Below, one piece after another: positions 27,740-36,697 of a DNA stretch of 64,000 nt. The position numbers and the translations under genes are program-made. Location: positions 128,507-192,506 of the forward strand of contig JAKVBZ010000003.1 of assembly GCA_022448645.1 (NCBI GenBank). Reading direction: 5' to 3'. Position 1 is the stretch's first letter, and each line of letters starts with the position of its first letter. The stretch comes from Pirellulaceae bacterium (GTDB taxonomy: Bacteria > Planctomycetota > Planctomycetia > Pirellulales > Pirellulaceae). The notes beneath the pieces are model-generated. The model saw nothing but the letters and a program-made list of their open reading frames with translations. It made no database searches and was not told where the DNA came from.

Positions 27740-28753
27740 CTAATTTGTCGTGGGCTTGGCGATCGCGGTTCTCATATCCGTGTCCGCTTGGACGTTTCGC
27801 AGCTTGTAATAATCCATGATGCCCAACTTACCACTTCGGAACGACTCGGCCATTGCTTTCGGCACGTCGGCCTCAGATTCCACGAGCTTAGCGCGACTCT
27901 CTTCGATTTTGGCGATCATTTCCTGTTCAGCTGCCGCCGCCATGGCACGTTTTTGTTCGGCCTTAGCGCGAGCTACTCGTGTATCCGCCTCCGCCTGATC
28001 GGCCTGAAGCCGAGCTCCAATGTTGTCACCGACGTCAATGTCTGCGATGTCGATCGACACGATTTCAAATGCGGTCTGTGAATCCAGACGTTTTGCCAGT
28101 ACAGCCTTGGAGATCAAGTCGGGATTCTCGAGGACATTTTTGTGCGAGCCAGCGGAGCCAATCGCACTAACGATGCCTTCGCCAACTCGAGCGACGATCG
28201 TTTCTTCGGTGGCACCACCGATCAATTGCTGCAAATTTGCTCGTACGGTAACTCGAGCCTTTACCTTTAACTGAATACCGTTTTTGGCGACTGCGTCCAG
28301 GGAAGGGCGATTTGCACCCTTAGCAGGACAATCGATCACTTTCGGATAGACGCTTGTTTGAACGGAATCGAGCACATCTCGTCCTGCCAAGTCGATCGCG
28401 GTTGCCAACCGAAAATCTAAGTCAATTGTTTTTGCCTTGTTGGCAGCAACCAGCGCCTGGACAACACGTTGCACATTCCCGCCCGCCAAATAATGAGCTT
28501 CGAGTGCCTTTGTAGTTAAACCGTCAGCATTATCTAGTCCGGCCTGTACAGCCATGATTTTCGTGCGCGTAATGACACCGGGGTTCACCTTGCGAAGGTA
28601 CATCCCGATAAGATTGCCGATAGTAATTTCAGCGCCCGTTAGTACCGACTGAATCCATAGGCGAAAGAAGCGTGCAAAGATGGCCAAGAATATCATCGCG
28701 ACAATCAGCGCCGCGACGACTAAGACGATAACCAGAATCTGCCATAAATCCAT
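27740..28753 (-). CDS. floA: Flotillin-like protein FloA
   Basis: Bacterial flotillin that organises functional membrane microdomains. The length of 337 residues is normal. An N-terminal membrane hairpin ([20 protein letters not shown]) is followed by the SPFH-like domain ([33 protein letters not shown]) and by coiled-coil-forming Glu/Ala-rich helices ([40 protein letters not shown]). The C-terminus has [18 protein letters not shown], a FloA signature. It lies 158 bases downstream of the short NfeD gene, matching the yqeZ-yqfA-type arrangement in Bacillus. Confidence 0.95.
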   Translation of the reverse strand: MDLWQILVIVLVVAALIVAMIFLAIFARFFRLWIQSVLTGAEITIGNLIGMYLRKVNPGVITRTKIMAVQAGLDNADGLTTKALEAHYLAGGNVQRVVQALVAANKAKTIDLDFRLATAIDLAGRDVLDSVQTSVYPKVIDCPAKGANRPSLDAVAKNGIQLKVKARVTVRANLQQLIGGATEETIVARVGEGIVSAIGSAGSHKNVLENPDLISKAVLAKRLDSQTAFEIVSIDIADIDVGDNIGARLQADQAEADTRVARAKAEQKRAMAAAAEQEMIAKIEESRAKLVESEADVPKAMAESFRSGKLGIMDYYKLRNVQADTDMRTAIAKPTTN

Positions 28754-28911
28754 GGGATCGTGCCTTCAACGTTTAGATTAGAATGCTGGCCGCTGCAGAA
28801 ACGTCCTGTGTGGCCTTCACTGGTTCTCTAGAAGTGGTTTCCGAATCTTGATACCGCTTGGAAATCTTTTGATTTCATCCATAGCATTGGTATCCCAGTT
28901 TGTTCCTATTG

Positions 28912-29484
28912 TCAAGATAGCGGTTCGTCTAAACCTTCCAAATCAAAGCTGTCCAGAGGACGAGACAAGAGGTCCTCCGCAGATTTCATCGGCACGTCCA
29001 CGGAATGGCTGGAAGGCCGCACTACGATGCGGTTCCCAGCAACTTCAGTGACCTCTACCGGTTGACCTTTTTCCACTGACATGCCTTCAGTGACGGCGTC
29101 CCACGTGTCGCCATCGATTTCGATACGCCCCGCTGGAATCATGACCGATACTGCGATGCCGTACCGCCCTAGCAACGCTTGACGGCGATCATGGCTATCG
29201 TTCGTGCCAGTTTCGGGGATGTTGAACAGTTGTCGCCCGAATGGGGTGTAAGGCCATATACGGAAGGCGAGCCAAATCACCATGGGGAACAATAAACATG
29301 TGGACGTCATCCACACGCTGCCCACGGTCAGTCCTCCATTCATGAATGCGACCACCACGGACGCTATGGCAGAGACAGCTGCCAGGAAACTGAGCGCACC
29401 ACCCGAAGGCAGCATGAGTTCAAGTATGACAAACCCAAGTGCCACGAATAACAGGAACAGAGGCCAAAACAATACAGACATCAT
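28912..29484 (-). CDS. Short NfeD-type membrane protein
   Basis: A 190-residue protein with three or four N-terminal transmembrane helices (LFWPLFLLFVALGFVILELM, LSFLAAVSAIASVVVAFM, TCLLFPMVIWLAFRIW) and a C-terminal soluble NfeD OB-fold domain (LLGRYGIAVSVMIPAGRIEI, DGDTWDAVTEGMSVEKGQPV, EVAGNRIVV). The OB domain of NfeD proteins is thought to interact with flotillin or stomatin partners. It starts 92 bases after the long NfeD gene and precedes floA. No protease domain is present in this copy. The last 25 residues are acidic. Confidence 0.9.
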   Translation of the reverse strand: MMSVLFWPLFLLFVALGFVILELMLPSGGALSFLAAVSAIASVVVAFMNGGLTVGSVWMTSTCLLFPMVIWLAFRIWPYTPFGRQLFNIPETGTNDSHDRRQALLGRYGIAVSVMIPAGRIEIDGDTWDAVTEGMSVEKGQPVEVTEVAGNRIVVRPSSHSVDVPMKSAEDLLSRPLDSFDLEGLDEPLS

Positions 29485-29576
29485 GCGGACAATTCACTTA
29501 ACGTCAATCGTCGTGTTACCTGTTTGGAGGAGATTTCATATGGATACGACTTAGCTGTGTGCGCAACCACCGAAGA

Positions 29577-31805
29577 TTAGGTGGTTTTGCTCACGACAAC
29601 ATGATTCCCTCGAACTTCAACAATCACAACGTTCGTACCAGCGTTGAGTAGTTCTCCGTCGCTGATCACGTTCACCAATTCTTCACCAAAGCGTGCTTTG
29701 CCGGCAGGGCTTAATCGAGTCGTTGTGCGGCCATGCTGACCCGTTAAATGGTCCCATTGTACGAGCGACTCATTTTGGGCTTGTGTCTCTCGTTGGTGGC
29801 CTGCGGGTGGAAGCAACATCAAACGACGCAATATGGGTGCCTGATGCAGGTATTGACGAAAAATCGTCAAGGCCGCGATCAGTCCAGCCGCTGCGGCTAG
29901 CACCACCAACAATGAATTACGCAACTGAACGATTTGGTACGCGTTTTGAGGAATCTGAAAGAAAGTTTGACTGGCTAGGACTAACGATGCGATGACCAAA
30001 GCCCCACCGCCTAGACCAAAGATTCCAAATCCTGGAATGACGAATGACTCCATGGCGACACAGCTGACTCCTAGCAAGAAAAGCAGGAATTCCAGCCATC
30101 CGGCCGTCCCGTGCAAATGCTGGCTCCAGAAAAAAAGGGTATAGCACAACAGAGCCACAAAGCCTCCAGCTCCAATACCCGGGGACATCAGTTCCACAAT
30201 TAACGCGAACCCGGCAACAAACAACAATACACCGGCAAGCTCGGGACTAGCGAGAGCTGCCACGAGCGTTTCCGACCAACTTGCTTCAGCGAGTGCCGGG
30301 TCGTCTTCCAATTGAAAAAGTTCTTTGAAAGCCTCAAAATCAGTCGCGACATGAGTCGCCAAACCGATCTGTTGCGCCCGTTTTCCGTCGACACGATATA
30401 CGTTTTCTCGGTCGACTTCTAATGTGCCACGTTCCCAGCGATCAGGGTCCGTTTGTTGTAGCAACTCGTCTTCGCAAAAAAACTGACTCACCTTGGCACC
30501 GGGCAAATGGAATTCATGGACGGCAACCTCGGGGTCAAGCATGGCCACGATCAATGACCAATTGGCAGATTTCTTTCGAGCTAAATTCTCCTGTAAGGCT
30601 GTTCGGACGTCGCGGATTTCACCAGCGTCCATTTGGTATACACCAGGCCCTCCCAGGATTGCGTCCGGATGCATCACCAATTCGTCGCAGGCGAAAGCTA
30701 CCAATGCCGCATCTGCTCGTGCCTCGTTGGGGATGTAGGCGACCGTGTGGATTTGGCTGCTATCAAGGTCTGCCAGATAATTGGCCACGTTCAAACTTTC
30801 TGCTGGGACGCCTCCAGGGCTGTCTAGCCACAGACATATAAAATCGACATTCAAATCACGTACCGCCTGATCGATGGTCCGCTGCACTCGTCGTTGTGCG
30901 CTGCTGTCGATGGCACCCGTCAGCTTAACCTGAATCGCTTTCCATTGGCCCGAGGCACCTTTGGCATCTACGCGGAGCGAACGCGCCGGTAGGTCGAGTA
31001 CTCGTGTTAATTCGGATCGGTCTACCGCCAGTCGTGACACAAATCCAAATTCCAACCGTAGCTCGTCACCGGAAAAATGACCAAACTCGCCAGCAGGTAT
31101 CACCGTTTCAATCTGAGCGACGGCCGAGTCTTTTTGTAACGCATCCAAATCATCTCGCAACACATAATGGGTCCCCTGAGCTGTTTCTGCCCGAAGCACC
31201 TCCAAGTCGGCATCGACCATTCCTAGCACCAATGCAGCCGGAACCGTCCGCGAGCGATTGGCGATCTCTTGGTAGGCGCTGACGATTGTGGGATCGATGG
31301 CCTCCTCGTCGACACCTGCAGCTCCCAATGTGGCGTTGGGGGCCATGATAATTTCTTCGCAAGCTATCGCGGGCAAGACCGCATGGCCACGCAATGATTG
31401 CGGCAAATAGGCAACTGTACGCATTCCCTTTGTGTGATGGCTTGTCAAGAAACGTGCTAGGGCAAAAGATCTCTCGAACTGGCTTCCATTGCCTGAGTTG
31501 TCTCCAGAAGTTGAAAACTCCAGCACGAGAACGGGGCGATTGTCACCCGCATTGTTGGAATTCAAGAAACGGTCAATCTGCCTGCGTACTTGTTCATCGA
31601 CGGTCCCACCGATGGGCAAAGGCACACGTACGAGCAGCGCTGGTGAACCGGTGTCTGCGCAAAGAGGGTGAGTTGTCAGGCCGATGAGTCCAGCGATCCA
31701 GCACAAAACAACAGCTCGATACGTTGCCCGCAACGACCTCGGACGCCGAATGGCCCCGCTGGCAGTAAACGATTTTCCACTCAGCAGTATTTTTTTGTCA
31801 CTCAC
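29577..31805 (-). CDS. Long NfeD protein with two ClpP-like domains
   Basis: A 742-residue membrane protein. After an export segment (residues 30-50) come two successive ClpP/SppA-like domains (about 55-275 and 290-475). The first has a degenerate active-site loop (LVLEFSTSGDNSG); the second has LWLDSPGGVPAESLNVANYL. By hand alignment the nucleophile Ser of NfeD proteases falls on Gly in LRGHAVLPA (domain 1) and Ala in RADAALVAF (domain 2), so both look inactive. Four hydrophobic helices (about 520-650) and a C-terminal NfeD OB domain (LTGQHGRTTTRLSPAGKARF) follow. The GTG start is the only start codon ahead of the signal region. First gene of the NfeD-FloA series. Confidence 0.88.
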   Translation of the reverse strand: MSDKKILLSGKSFTASGAIRRPRSLRATYRAVVLCWIAGLIGLTTHPLCADTGSPALLVRVPLPIGGTVDEQVRRQIDRFLNSNNAGDNRPVLVLEFSTSGDNSGNGSQFERSFALARFLTSHHTKGMRTVAYLPQSLRGHAVLPAIACEEIIMAPNATLGAAGVDEEAIDPTIVSAYQEIANRSRTVPAALVLGMVDADLEVLRAETAQGTHYVLRDDLDALQKDSAVAQIETVIPAGEFGHFSGDELRLEFGFVSRLAVDRSELTRVLDLPARSLRVDAKGASGQWKAIQVKLTGAIDSSAQRRVQRTIDQAVRDLNVDFICLWLDSPGGVPAESLNVANYLADLDSSQIHTVAYIPNEARADAALVAFACDELVMHPDAILGGPGVYQMDAGEIRDVRTALQENLARKKSANWSLIVAMLDPEVAVHEFHLPGAKVSQFFCEDELLQQTDPDRWERGTLEVDRENVYRVDGKRAQQIGLATHVATDFEAFKELFQLEDDPALAEASWSETLVAALASPELAGVLLFVAGFALIVELMSPGIGAGGFVALLCYTLFFWSQHLHGTAGWLEFLLFLLGVSCVAMESFVIPGFGIFGLGGGALVIASLVLASQTFFQIPQNAYQIVQLRNSLLVVLAAAAGLIAALTIFRQYLHQAPILRRLMLLPPAGHQRETQAQNESLVQWDHLTGQHGRTTTRLSPAGKARFGEELVNVISDGELLNAGTNVVIVEVRGNHVVVSKTT

Positions 31806-32013
31806 GCGGAACTACCGAGATTGAGTTTCGTGACAATTCCCATCCACAGACTTAGTGGGAGGCTGGCTGGGTCCAACCCACTCACTGTAACAGCCCTGAG
31901 AAATTATAGGGCGCTAGACAATCCCAGGAAAGCAATACCATGGGTCGCAAAGCGTTATGCTGTACACAGCCCGACACATGTCGTCAGGTCCGTGTGGATG
32001 GCTACTCCAAAAC

Positions 32014-32985
32014 TCACTGGGGTGTACGGATTTCTTCGTTATTCTCACGCTTTCGGGCGACTCGATTCGTGCCTGTTGCGGTTTCTCCGCCTGCCATGTT
32101 GTTGTCGATGACGCGTTTCCAACCTGGGGGTACGCTGGGGCGAAAACGACCCCCTACCCAATTCTCAAACAAACGTTGACGCGCGTTGATGGCCCGCTTC
32201 GTAAAGGAATAGTTTTCATAGGTATTCCCTAAGCGATACACTCTCATGCCATTGGGAAGAAAATCATCTTGCTGATGTTGCCAAGAGAGCATCACGAGTA
32301 ACAAGCGATAGTTTGAGGCGTCTTCTCTTGTTTTGGGATGGATCTCTAACCAAATCTCTCCTGGTCGCTGTGCATCAACTTCCCGGACCCAATAGCGTGC
32401 CTTGATCTTTGTGGCGTTGGCACCGAATAAAAACGGAAGTGGACCATTAGTGATCGCCTTGCCCTGCCATTCCGGAGGCAGCTTTTGCTCACGCAATAGC
32501 TTTTGACGTGAATCATAATCATAGATTGTGGAACCGTCACAAATCCAGTGTTCGATGTGATCCCCTGTTTCTACTTGGCCGTTCGTTGTGCGACGGATGA
32601 CTTGGAATTCTGCTTTGTCAGGTGAGCGGAAATGGATAACACCCTCGCTGATGCTGTGAGGTTTGTTTTTGTTAGTTGAAAATTGAGGTTGATACTCGAA
32701 ACGCTGAAACTGACAACTAAATCTTTGAATGTCAGCAGTTCTGGCCTGCCAATTCTGCAGGATGTTATTGACACGCGCCTCTTCTGTAGGTGACAGCACA
32801 AAGGGAGGGGAGACCTGTCTTGCGTTTGCTACTTGTCGGTCGACTTGCGGTTGGCGAGAAGCGGTACGTGGGGTTCTGGGTTGTTGTTCAGCGGCTGCAG
32901 GGGCTGGTTGCTGTTGTGTCGATCCTACGGTGGGCATCAACATCGCGAACAGCAGGACGATCAGCGTGGCTCCGTGAAGTCTCAT
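32014..32985 (-). CDS. TIGR03009-type exported planctomycete protein
   Basis: A 323-residue exported protein: basic start MRLHGAT, signal helix LIVLLFAMLMPTVGS, then a Gln/Pro/Arg-rich linker. The main domain (about 100-280) is the planctomycete TIGR03009 type, with NILQNWQARTADIQRFSCQF, RSPDKAEFQVIRRTTNGQVE, HWICDGSTIYDYDSRQKLL and the strand-rich WVREVDAQRPGEIWLEIHPK. The layout is like LolA-type lipid carriers, but a function is not established. The ATG at 32985 has GGGAAG ten bases upstream; the longer frame begins with TTG at 33033. The C-terminus is basic. Confidence 0.8.
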   Translation of the reverse strand: MRLHGATLIVLLFAMLMPTVGSTQQQPAPAAAEQQPRTPRTASRQPQVDRQVANARQVSPPFVLSPTEEARVNNILQNWQARTADIQRFSCQFQRFEYQPQFSTNKNKPHSISEGVIHFRSPDKAEFQVIRRTTNGQVETGDHIEHWICDGSTIYDYDSRQKLLREQKLPPEWQGKAITNGPLPFLFGANATKIKARYWVREVDAQRPGEIWLEIHPKTREDASNYRLLLVMLSWQHQQDDFLPNGMRVYRLGNTYENYSFTKRAINARQRLFENWVGGRFRPSVPPGWKRVIDNNMAGGETATGTNRVARKRENNEEIRTPQ

Positions 32986-33267
32986 TGTTGGTGTCTTCCC
33001 TGGACAAACAGACTGGACAAATGACTGACTCAAACGGTGTTAACACCCCAGCCATAAGTGGTTTTTGAATGAATTAACAAACCACGAAGTGGGCGGATTC
33101 TAGCAGCATCCATGAATGCTACCTACGCCAATTGAGGGCCCCCGACTTGGTGAAAACCAACTCGTGTCTTATGGTCAGACCGCCAGTTTTACCCACGGTA
33201 CGCAATACCAATTAAGAGTCTACTTCAGAGATATAGCGGTGTGCGCTTGCAAGCAATCGAGGTGTCA

Positions 33268-33570
33268 CTATTCGCCTGCTGGCATTGCGACGTCAGGATG
33301 GACAATCTTCGGAAATACCCCAGAGTCTTCGTCGTCGGCAGTTTGAGGAATCGGTTCGAGTTCTTCTTCAACGCTCCACACATTGGAGTGGTTGTACCCT
33401 CCTACAGGCGAATCGAGAATCGAACCAGCGCGGCCTTGACGTTGTGCCTCACACCCGCCGGTACCGCCATATGTGGGATAGCACGTGTCGTAGGGACTTT
33501 GGCAAATGGCACACCCGACTGTCATCACACAGATGAAAACACCTGTCCAGCACATCAAAAAGCGTTGCAT
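33268..33570 (-). CDS. Small lipoprotein
   Basis: A 100-residue protein with a clear lipobox: a hydrophobic start (FLMCWTGVFICVMTVGC) with Cys20 as the acylation site after MTVG. The mature part is Cys/Gly/Tyr-rich (SPYDTCYPTYGGTGGCEAQR) and then acidic (SVEEELEPIPQTADDEDSG). No family is recognised. Such short Cys-containing lipoproteins are common in planctomycetes. It is followed by about 230 bases with no gene before the TIGR03009 gene on the same strand. Confidence 0.72.
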   Translation of the reverse strand: MQRFLMCWTGVFICVMTVGCAICQSPYDTCYPTYGGTGGCEAQRQGRAGSILDSPVGGYNHSNVWSVEEELEPIPQTADDEDSGVFPKIVHPDVAMPAGE

Positions 33571-33938
33571 ACAGCACCCTTTTTCGTGATCCCGTCGTGA
33601 GCTAAGACCGCAATGAAAAGTCGAGGCGTTAGGAGCGGGGAGGCAGCGAACTGCGCATGGAGCCCGCCTACGCGACAGCTACTAGATCGGCGAGACCAAG
33701 AGTGAACTTGAGAGAGATGGAACGGTTGTAGCGGCCGCCGCTAGCTTTGCGAGCAACGTCAAGTCACATGTTTTTCGACTGAATCGCTCACGATCTGTGT
33801 GACTGACTGTGAATCATCAAATCCTTGAACTTTCTCCGTGGCGCAAGTAGGCTGTTGGCAAAGTCTTTGCCAGACAACCGTCCAAATTTTAAAGCGGACG
33901 GAACGGCTAACGATTGAAAATTTCTTGGAGGTCCATGA
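33571..33938. other. Intergenic region between divergent genes
   Basis: About 370 bases between the small lipoprotein (minus) and the ceramidase-like gene (plus). It carries the Shine-Dalgarno GGAGG at 33928-33933 ahead of the plus-strand start. Open minus-strand frames of about 110 codons here look like shadows and are rejected. I see no further structure. Confidence 0.4.
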
Positions 33939-35321
33939 ATGTTGGTACGCATTATCATTATTTTGGCTGCCATGATAACCGCCACATGGTCGTCGTCCAT
34001 GTTGGTCGCAGCGGATGCAGATTGGTTTATGGGGATAGGTCGAAAAAATATCACGCCGCAGAAGTCCATGTGGATGGCAGGTTACGGTGGCCGAGATCAA
34101 CCGGCCGATGGAACGCTCACGGAGTTGTGGGCCAAAGCGCTTGTCTTAGAGGATGCGACAGGACATCGTGGAGTCCTGCTGGCACTCGATTTGGTTGGGA
34201 TTGACCGCCAGCTGTCGGTGGAACTCTGCAGCATGTTGTCCGAAGAATTTCAACTGCAACGGAACCAGATCGCCATTTGTACTTCGCACACACATACGGG
34301 ACCTGTTGTAGGTCAGAACCTCTCACCATTGCACTATCGTGTCATTAGTGCCGCACAACAAGCTCTTGTAGACGAATACACGGAATGGTTGAAGCAAAAG
34401 TCCGTAGAGGCTGTTCGTCAAGCACTAGAAATGCGTCTTCCGTGTAGCTTGTCTTGGGGTAATGGCTCTGCGACATTTGCTGTGAACCGACGTAACAATC
34501 CAGAGGGACAAGTTCCGCTGCGGAGAGCGGCCGGGCAATTGGTGGGGCCCTTCGATCATGATGTACCTGTGCTGGCAGTGAAGGATGCCAATGGAAAACT
34601 GTCTGCGATCGTATTCGGGTACGCGTGCCACGCAACCGTGCTCAGTTCGTACCAATGGTCAGGTGACTACCCTGGTTTCGCGCAGCTTGAATTGGAGTCT
34701 CGCCATCCCGAATGTATGGCTTTGTTTTTTGCCGGCTGTGGAGCTGATCAAAATCCACTGCCACGTCGAAGCGTCGAGCTTGCTCGGCATTATGGAAGAC
34801 GCTTGGCCGACGCGGTGGACAGTGTTTTGTTGACCAGCCAAATGTCTGCGGTTACCTCAACCCTAAAGACCAACTACCGCGAAATTGAGTTGTCTTTGGA
34901 TCAGCTTCCCGATCGAGAGCAGATCGAGCGTGACGCTCGTGCCGACAACAAATTCGTGGCCGCACGAGCTCGCTTGCTGTTGGAACAGATGGCAGATGGC
35001 GCAGCGCTTCCAGTCACGTATCCATATCCTATTGGATCGTGGCAGCTAGGAAACGACGTACAATTCGTCACTTTGGGAGGGGAGGTTGTCGTGGATTACG
35101 CTTTGCGGCTGAAATCCGAATTGGCTGCCGCGAAAACCTGGGTGGCGGCTTACGCACATGATGTCATGGCGTACATTCCTTCGCGTCGTGTGTTGCGTGA
35201 AGGAGGTTATGAGGGTAGCGGAGCGATGATTTATTACGGATTGCCAACGGTTTGGGCGCCTGCCGTCGAGAATGCGATCGTGGAAGAAGTCCATCGGCAG
35301 CTCAAACCGTCGCTGGAATGA
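33939..35321 (+). CDS. Exported neutral/alkaline ceramidase-like hydrolase
   Basis: A 460-residue exported protein with signal peptide (VRIIIILAAMITATWSSSMLVAA). The mature part matches the N-terminal domain of neutral/alkaline non-lysosomal ceramidases: GIGRKNITPQKSMWMAGYGG, LALDLVGIDRQL, the Zn-binding CTSHTHTGPVVG, then FGYACHATVLSSYQWSGDYP and LFFAGCGADQNPLPRRSVEL, and a late DVMAYIPSRRVLREGGYEGS. It lacks the C-terminal immunoglobulin-like domain of true ceramidases. Planctomycetes hold many such proteins, so the substrate may not be ceramide. GGAGG is six bases upstream of the ATG. A terminator hairpin follows. Confidence 0.85.
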   Translation: MLVRIIIILAAMITATWSSSMLVAADADWFMGIGRKNITPQKSMWMAGYGGRDQPADGTLTELWAKALVLEDATGHRGVLLALDLVGIDRQLSVELCSMLSEEFQLQRNQIAICTSHTHTGPVVGQNLSPLHYRVISAAQQALVDEYTEWLKQKSVEAVRQALEMRLPCSLSWGNGSATFAVNRRNNPEGQVPLRRAAGQLVGPFDHDVPVLAVKDANGKLSAIVFGYACHATVLSSYQWSGDYPGFAQLELESRHPECMALFFAGCGADQNPLPRRSVELARHYGRRLADAVDSVLLTSQMSAVTSTLKTNYREIELSLDQLPDREQIERDARADNKFVAARARLLLEQMADGAALPVTYPYPIGSWQLGNDVQFVTLGGEVVVDYALRLKSELAAAKTWVAAYAHDVMAYIPSRRVLREGGYEGSGAMIYYGLPTVWAPAVENAIVEEVHRQLKPSLE

Positions 35322-35347
35322 GTTCAGGGCCGCTACCGATCTAGCAA

Positions 35348-35390
35348 CCAGTATTTTGCAACGGTGACACCGTTGCGAAATGCCTACTGG
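35348..35390. terminator. Hairpin between convergent ceramidase-like and MFS genes
   Basis: GCAACGGT at 35358-35365 pairs with ACCGTTGC at 35369-35376 across a 3-base loop. TTTT/GAAA flanks it and an outer CCAGTA (35348-35353) pairs with TACTGG (35385-35390). It falls between the stop at 35321 and the minus-strand MFS stop at 35405. The T-run on one side and A-run on the other allow use in both directions. Confidence 0.65.
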
Positions 35391-35404
35391 GTGGATTCGT
35401 CGAG

Positions 35405-36616
35405 TTACCAGTCGGGGTTGATGCCGCCAGCTATCTTGCCGGAGGCCCGACGAGGTGCTACCAGTTTTGCATACAGGATCGCCTGAATCATCGTCAGGAT
35501 ACCTATGGCAGAAGCTGCCAACAAAAAGCAGAAACGCACGTTGTGTTGCCCTACCCAGCCTCCTAAAACCGCACCCAACGTCAGGCCAATGCCCAAAGTG
35601 GTTTCGTGGATCCCACACCACGTACCACGTTCAGATACGGCACTGCCTACCGTGCTGTAAAACAGACTGGCGAAATAGTTGTATGCTGGCAAAATCGAAA
35701 AGGTAGCTAGTCCCAACGTCAGCTGAATGCCGTTTTGTGCGAAGGCCATGTAGACGAGGCCTACGATCGCCAGTATTTGGCTACTCACCGCGCCCAGAAA
35801 GCGAAACCGCCAGTGTTTGAAGCAGGTCATGCATAGGTATGTGAGGATCACTACGCACCGGCTGAGCGCCACGATGCCTCCTTGGTATTGAGAACTAATG
35901 CCAATTTCAACCGCTAAGGCTGGTAACAAGTAAAGCACCATACTCATAGCGAACGTACCGCCAACGTTGGCAACCCAGCTGAGCCACGTAAAAGCACCTG
36001 CCAGTTGGACCTGGTAGTTAGAGTACGTCGTCTGGGCCTCATGCGCGTCCGGATCCACCTGTGTTTTGTTCGTTTTGCGGCTTCCCCAAACGACGAATCC
36101 TAACATGAAAGGCAGTACACCAGCCGCAAAATAGAGCACCGCAGAAGGTCCCCAAATGCCAAACAATTGTCCTGCGCTGGCATGTCCCGATACCATTCCC
36201 AAGTTCCAGGCCAGGCAATACAGGATGAGCCGTGAGAATGAGGCAGTACGTTGCTGGTCCAGTGTCAACCACACCATCGATGCGGGATAGACCGAACCTG
36301 TACCAAGCCCAGCCATGATGTACGCTGCCACAAACGGCCAACTTCGGCTATCAGCCATGGCAATGACCAGCACGCAGGGCAGCAAAAACAGTGTTGCCCA
36401 CAGAATAATTCGGACATGACCTACTCGGTCGGCAAGACGGCCGCCAAAAAACGTACTTAACGAAATCGTCGCTGCGTAACCGCCGCCGACCAGCCCCATC
36501 GCAAAAGTCCCGGCCCCTTGTTCGGCCAGAGTACGTGTGACAGCAAATACAAGTAGTGAAGACACAAAGTCGCTAAGCCCGACGATTCCGTATACTGTGA
36601 TTTGTCGATAGATCAT
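35405..36616 (-). CDS. MFS transporter
   Basis: A 403-residue integral membrane protein of the major facilitator superfamily with about 12 transmembrane helices. Between helices 2 and 3 is the loop GGRLADRVGHVRIILWATLF, an MFS motif A variant, and helix 4 follows with VAAYIMAGLGTGSVYPAS. A cytoplasmic central loop (SRKTNKTQVDPDAHEAQ) separates the two halves. Substrate cannot be predicted. The gene is separated from the APC permease by 81 bases on the same strand. The C-terminal tail is short and cytoplasmic. Confidence 0.85.
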   Translation of the reverse strand: MIYRQITVYGIVGLSDFVSSLLVFAVTRTLAEQGAGTFAMGLVGGGYAATISLSTFFGGRLADRVGHVRIILWATLFLLPCVLVIAMADSRSWPFVAAYIMAGLGTGSVYPASMVWLTLDQQRTASFSRLILYCLAWNLGMVSGHASAGQLFGIWGPSAVLYFAAGVLPFMLGFVVWGSRKTNKTQVDPDAHEAQTTYSNYQVQLAGAFTWLSWVANVGGTFAMSMVLYLLPALAVEIGISSQYQGGIVALSRCVVILTYLCMTCFKHWRFRFLGAVSSQILAIVGLVYMAFAQNGIQLTLGLATFSILPAYNYFASLFYSTVGSAVSERGTWCGIHETTLGIGLTLGAVLGGWVGQHNVRFCFLLAASAIGILTMIQAILYAKLVAPRRASGKIAGGINPDW

Positions 36617-36697
36617 TCGCCTGCTTTGGTATATGCGGGGGGCTAAAGAGTTACAGTATGCAGTAGGAAGGATTCCAGGTCGAGATTCTCGCGCTGT

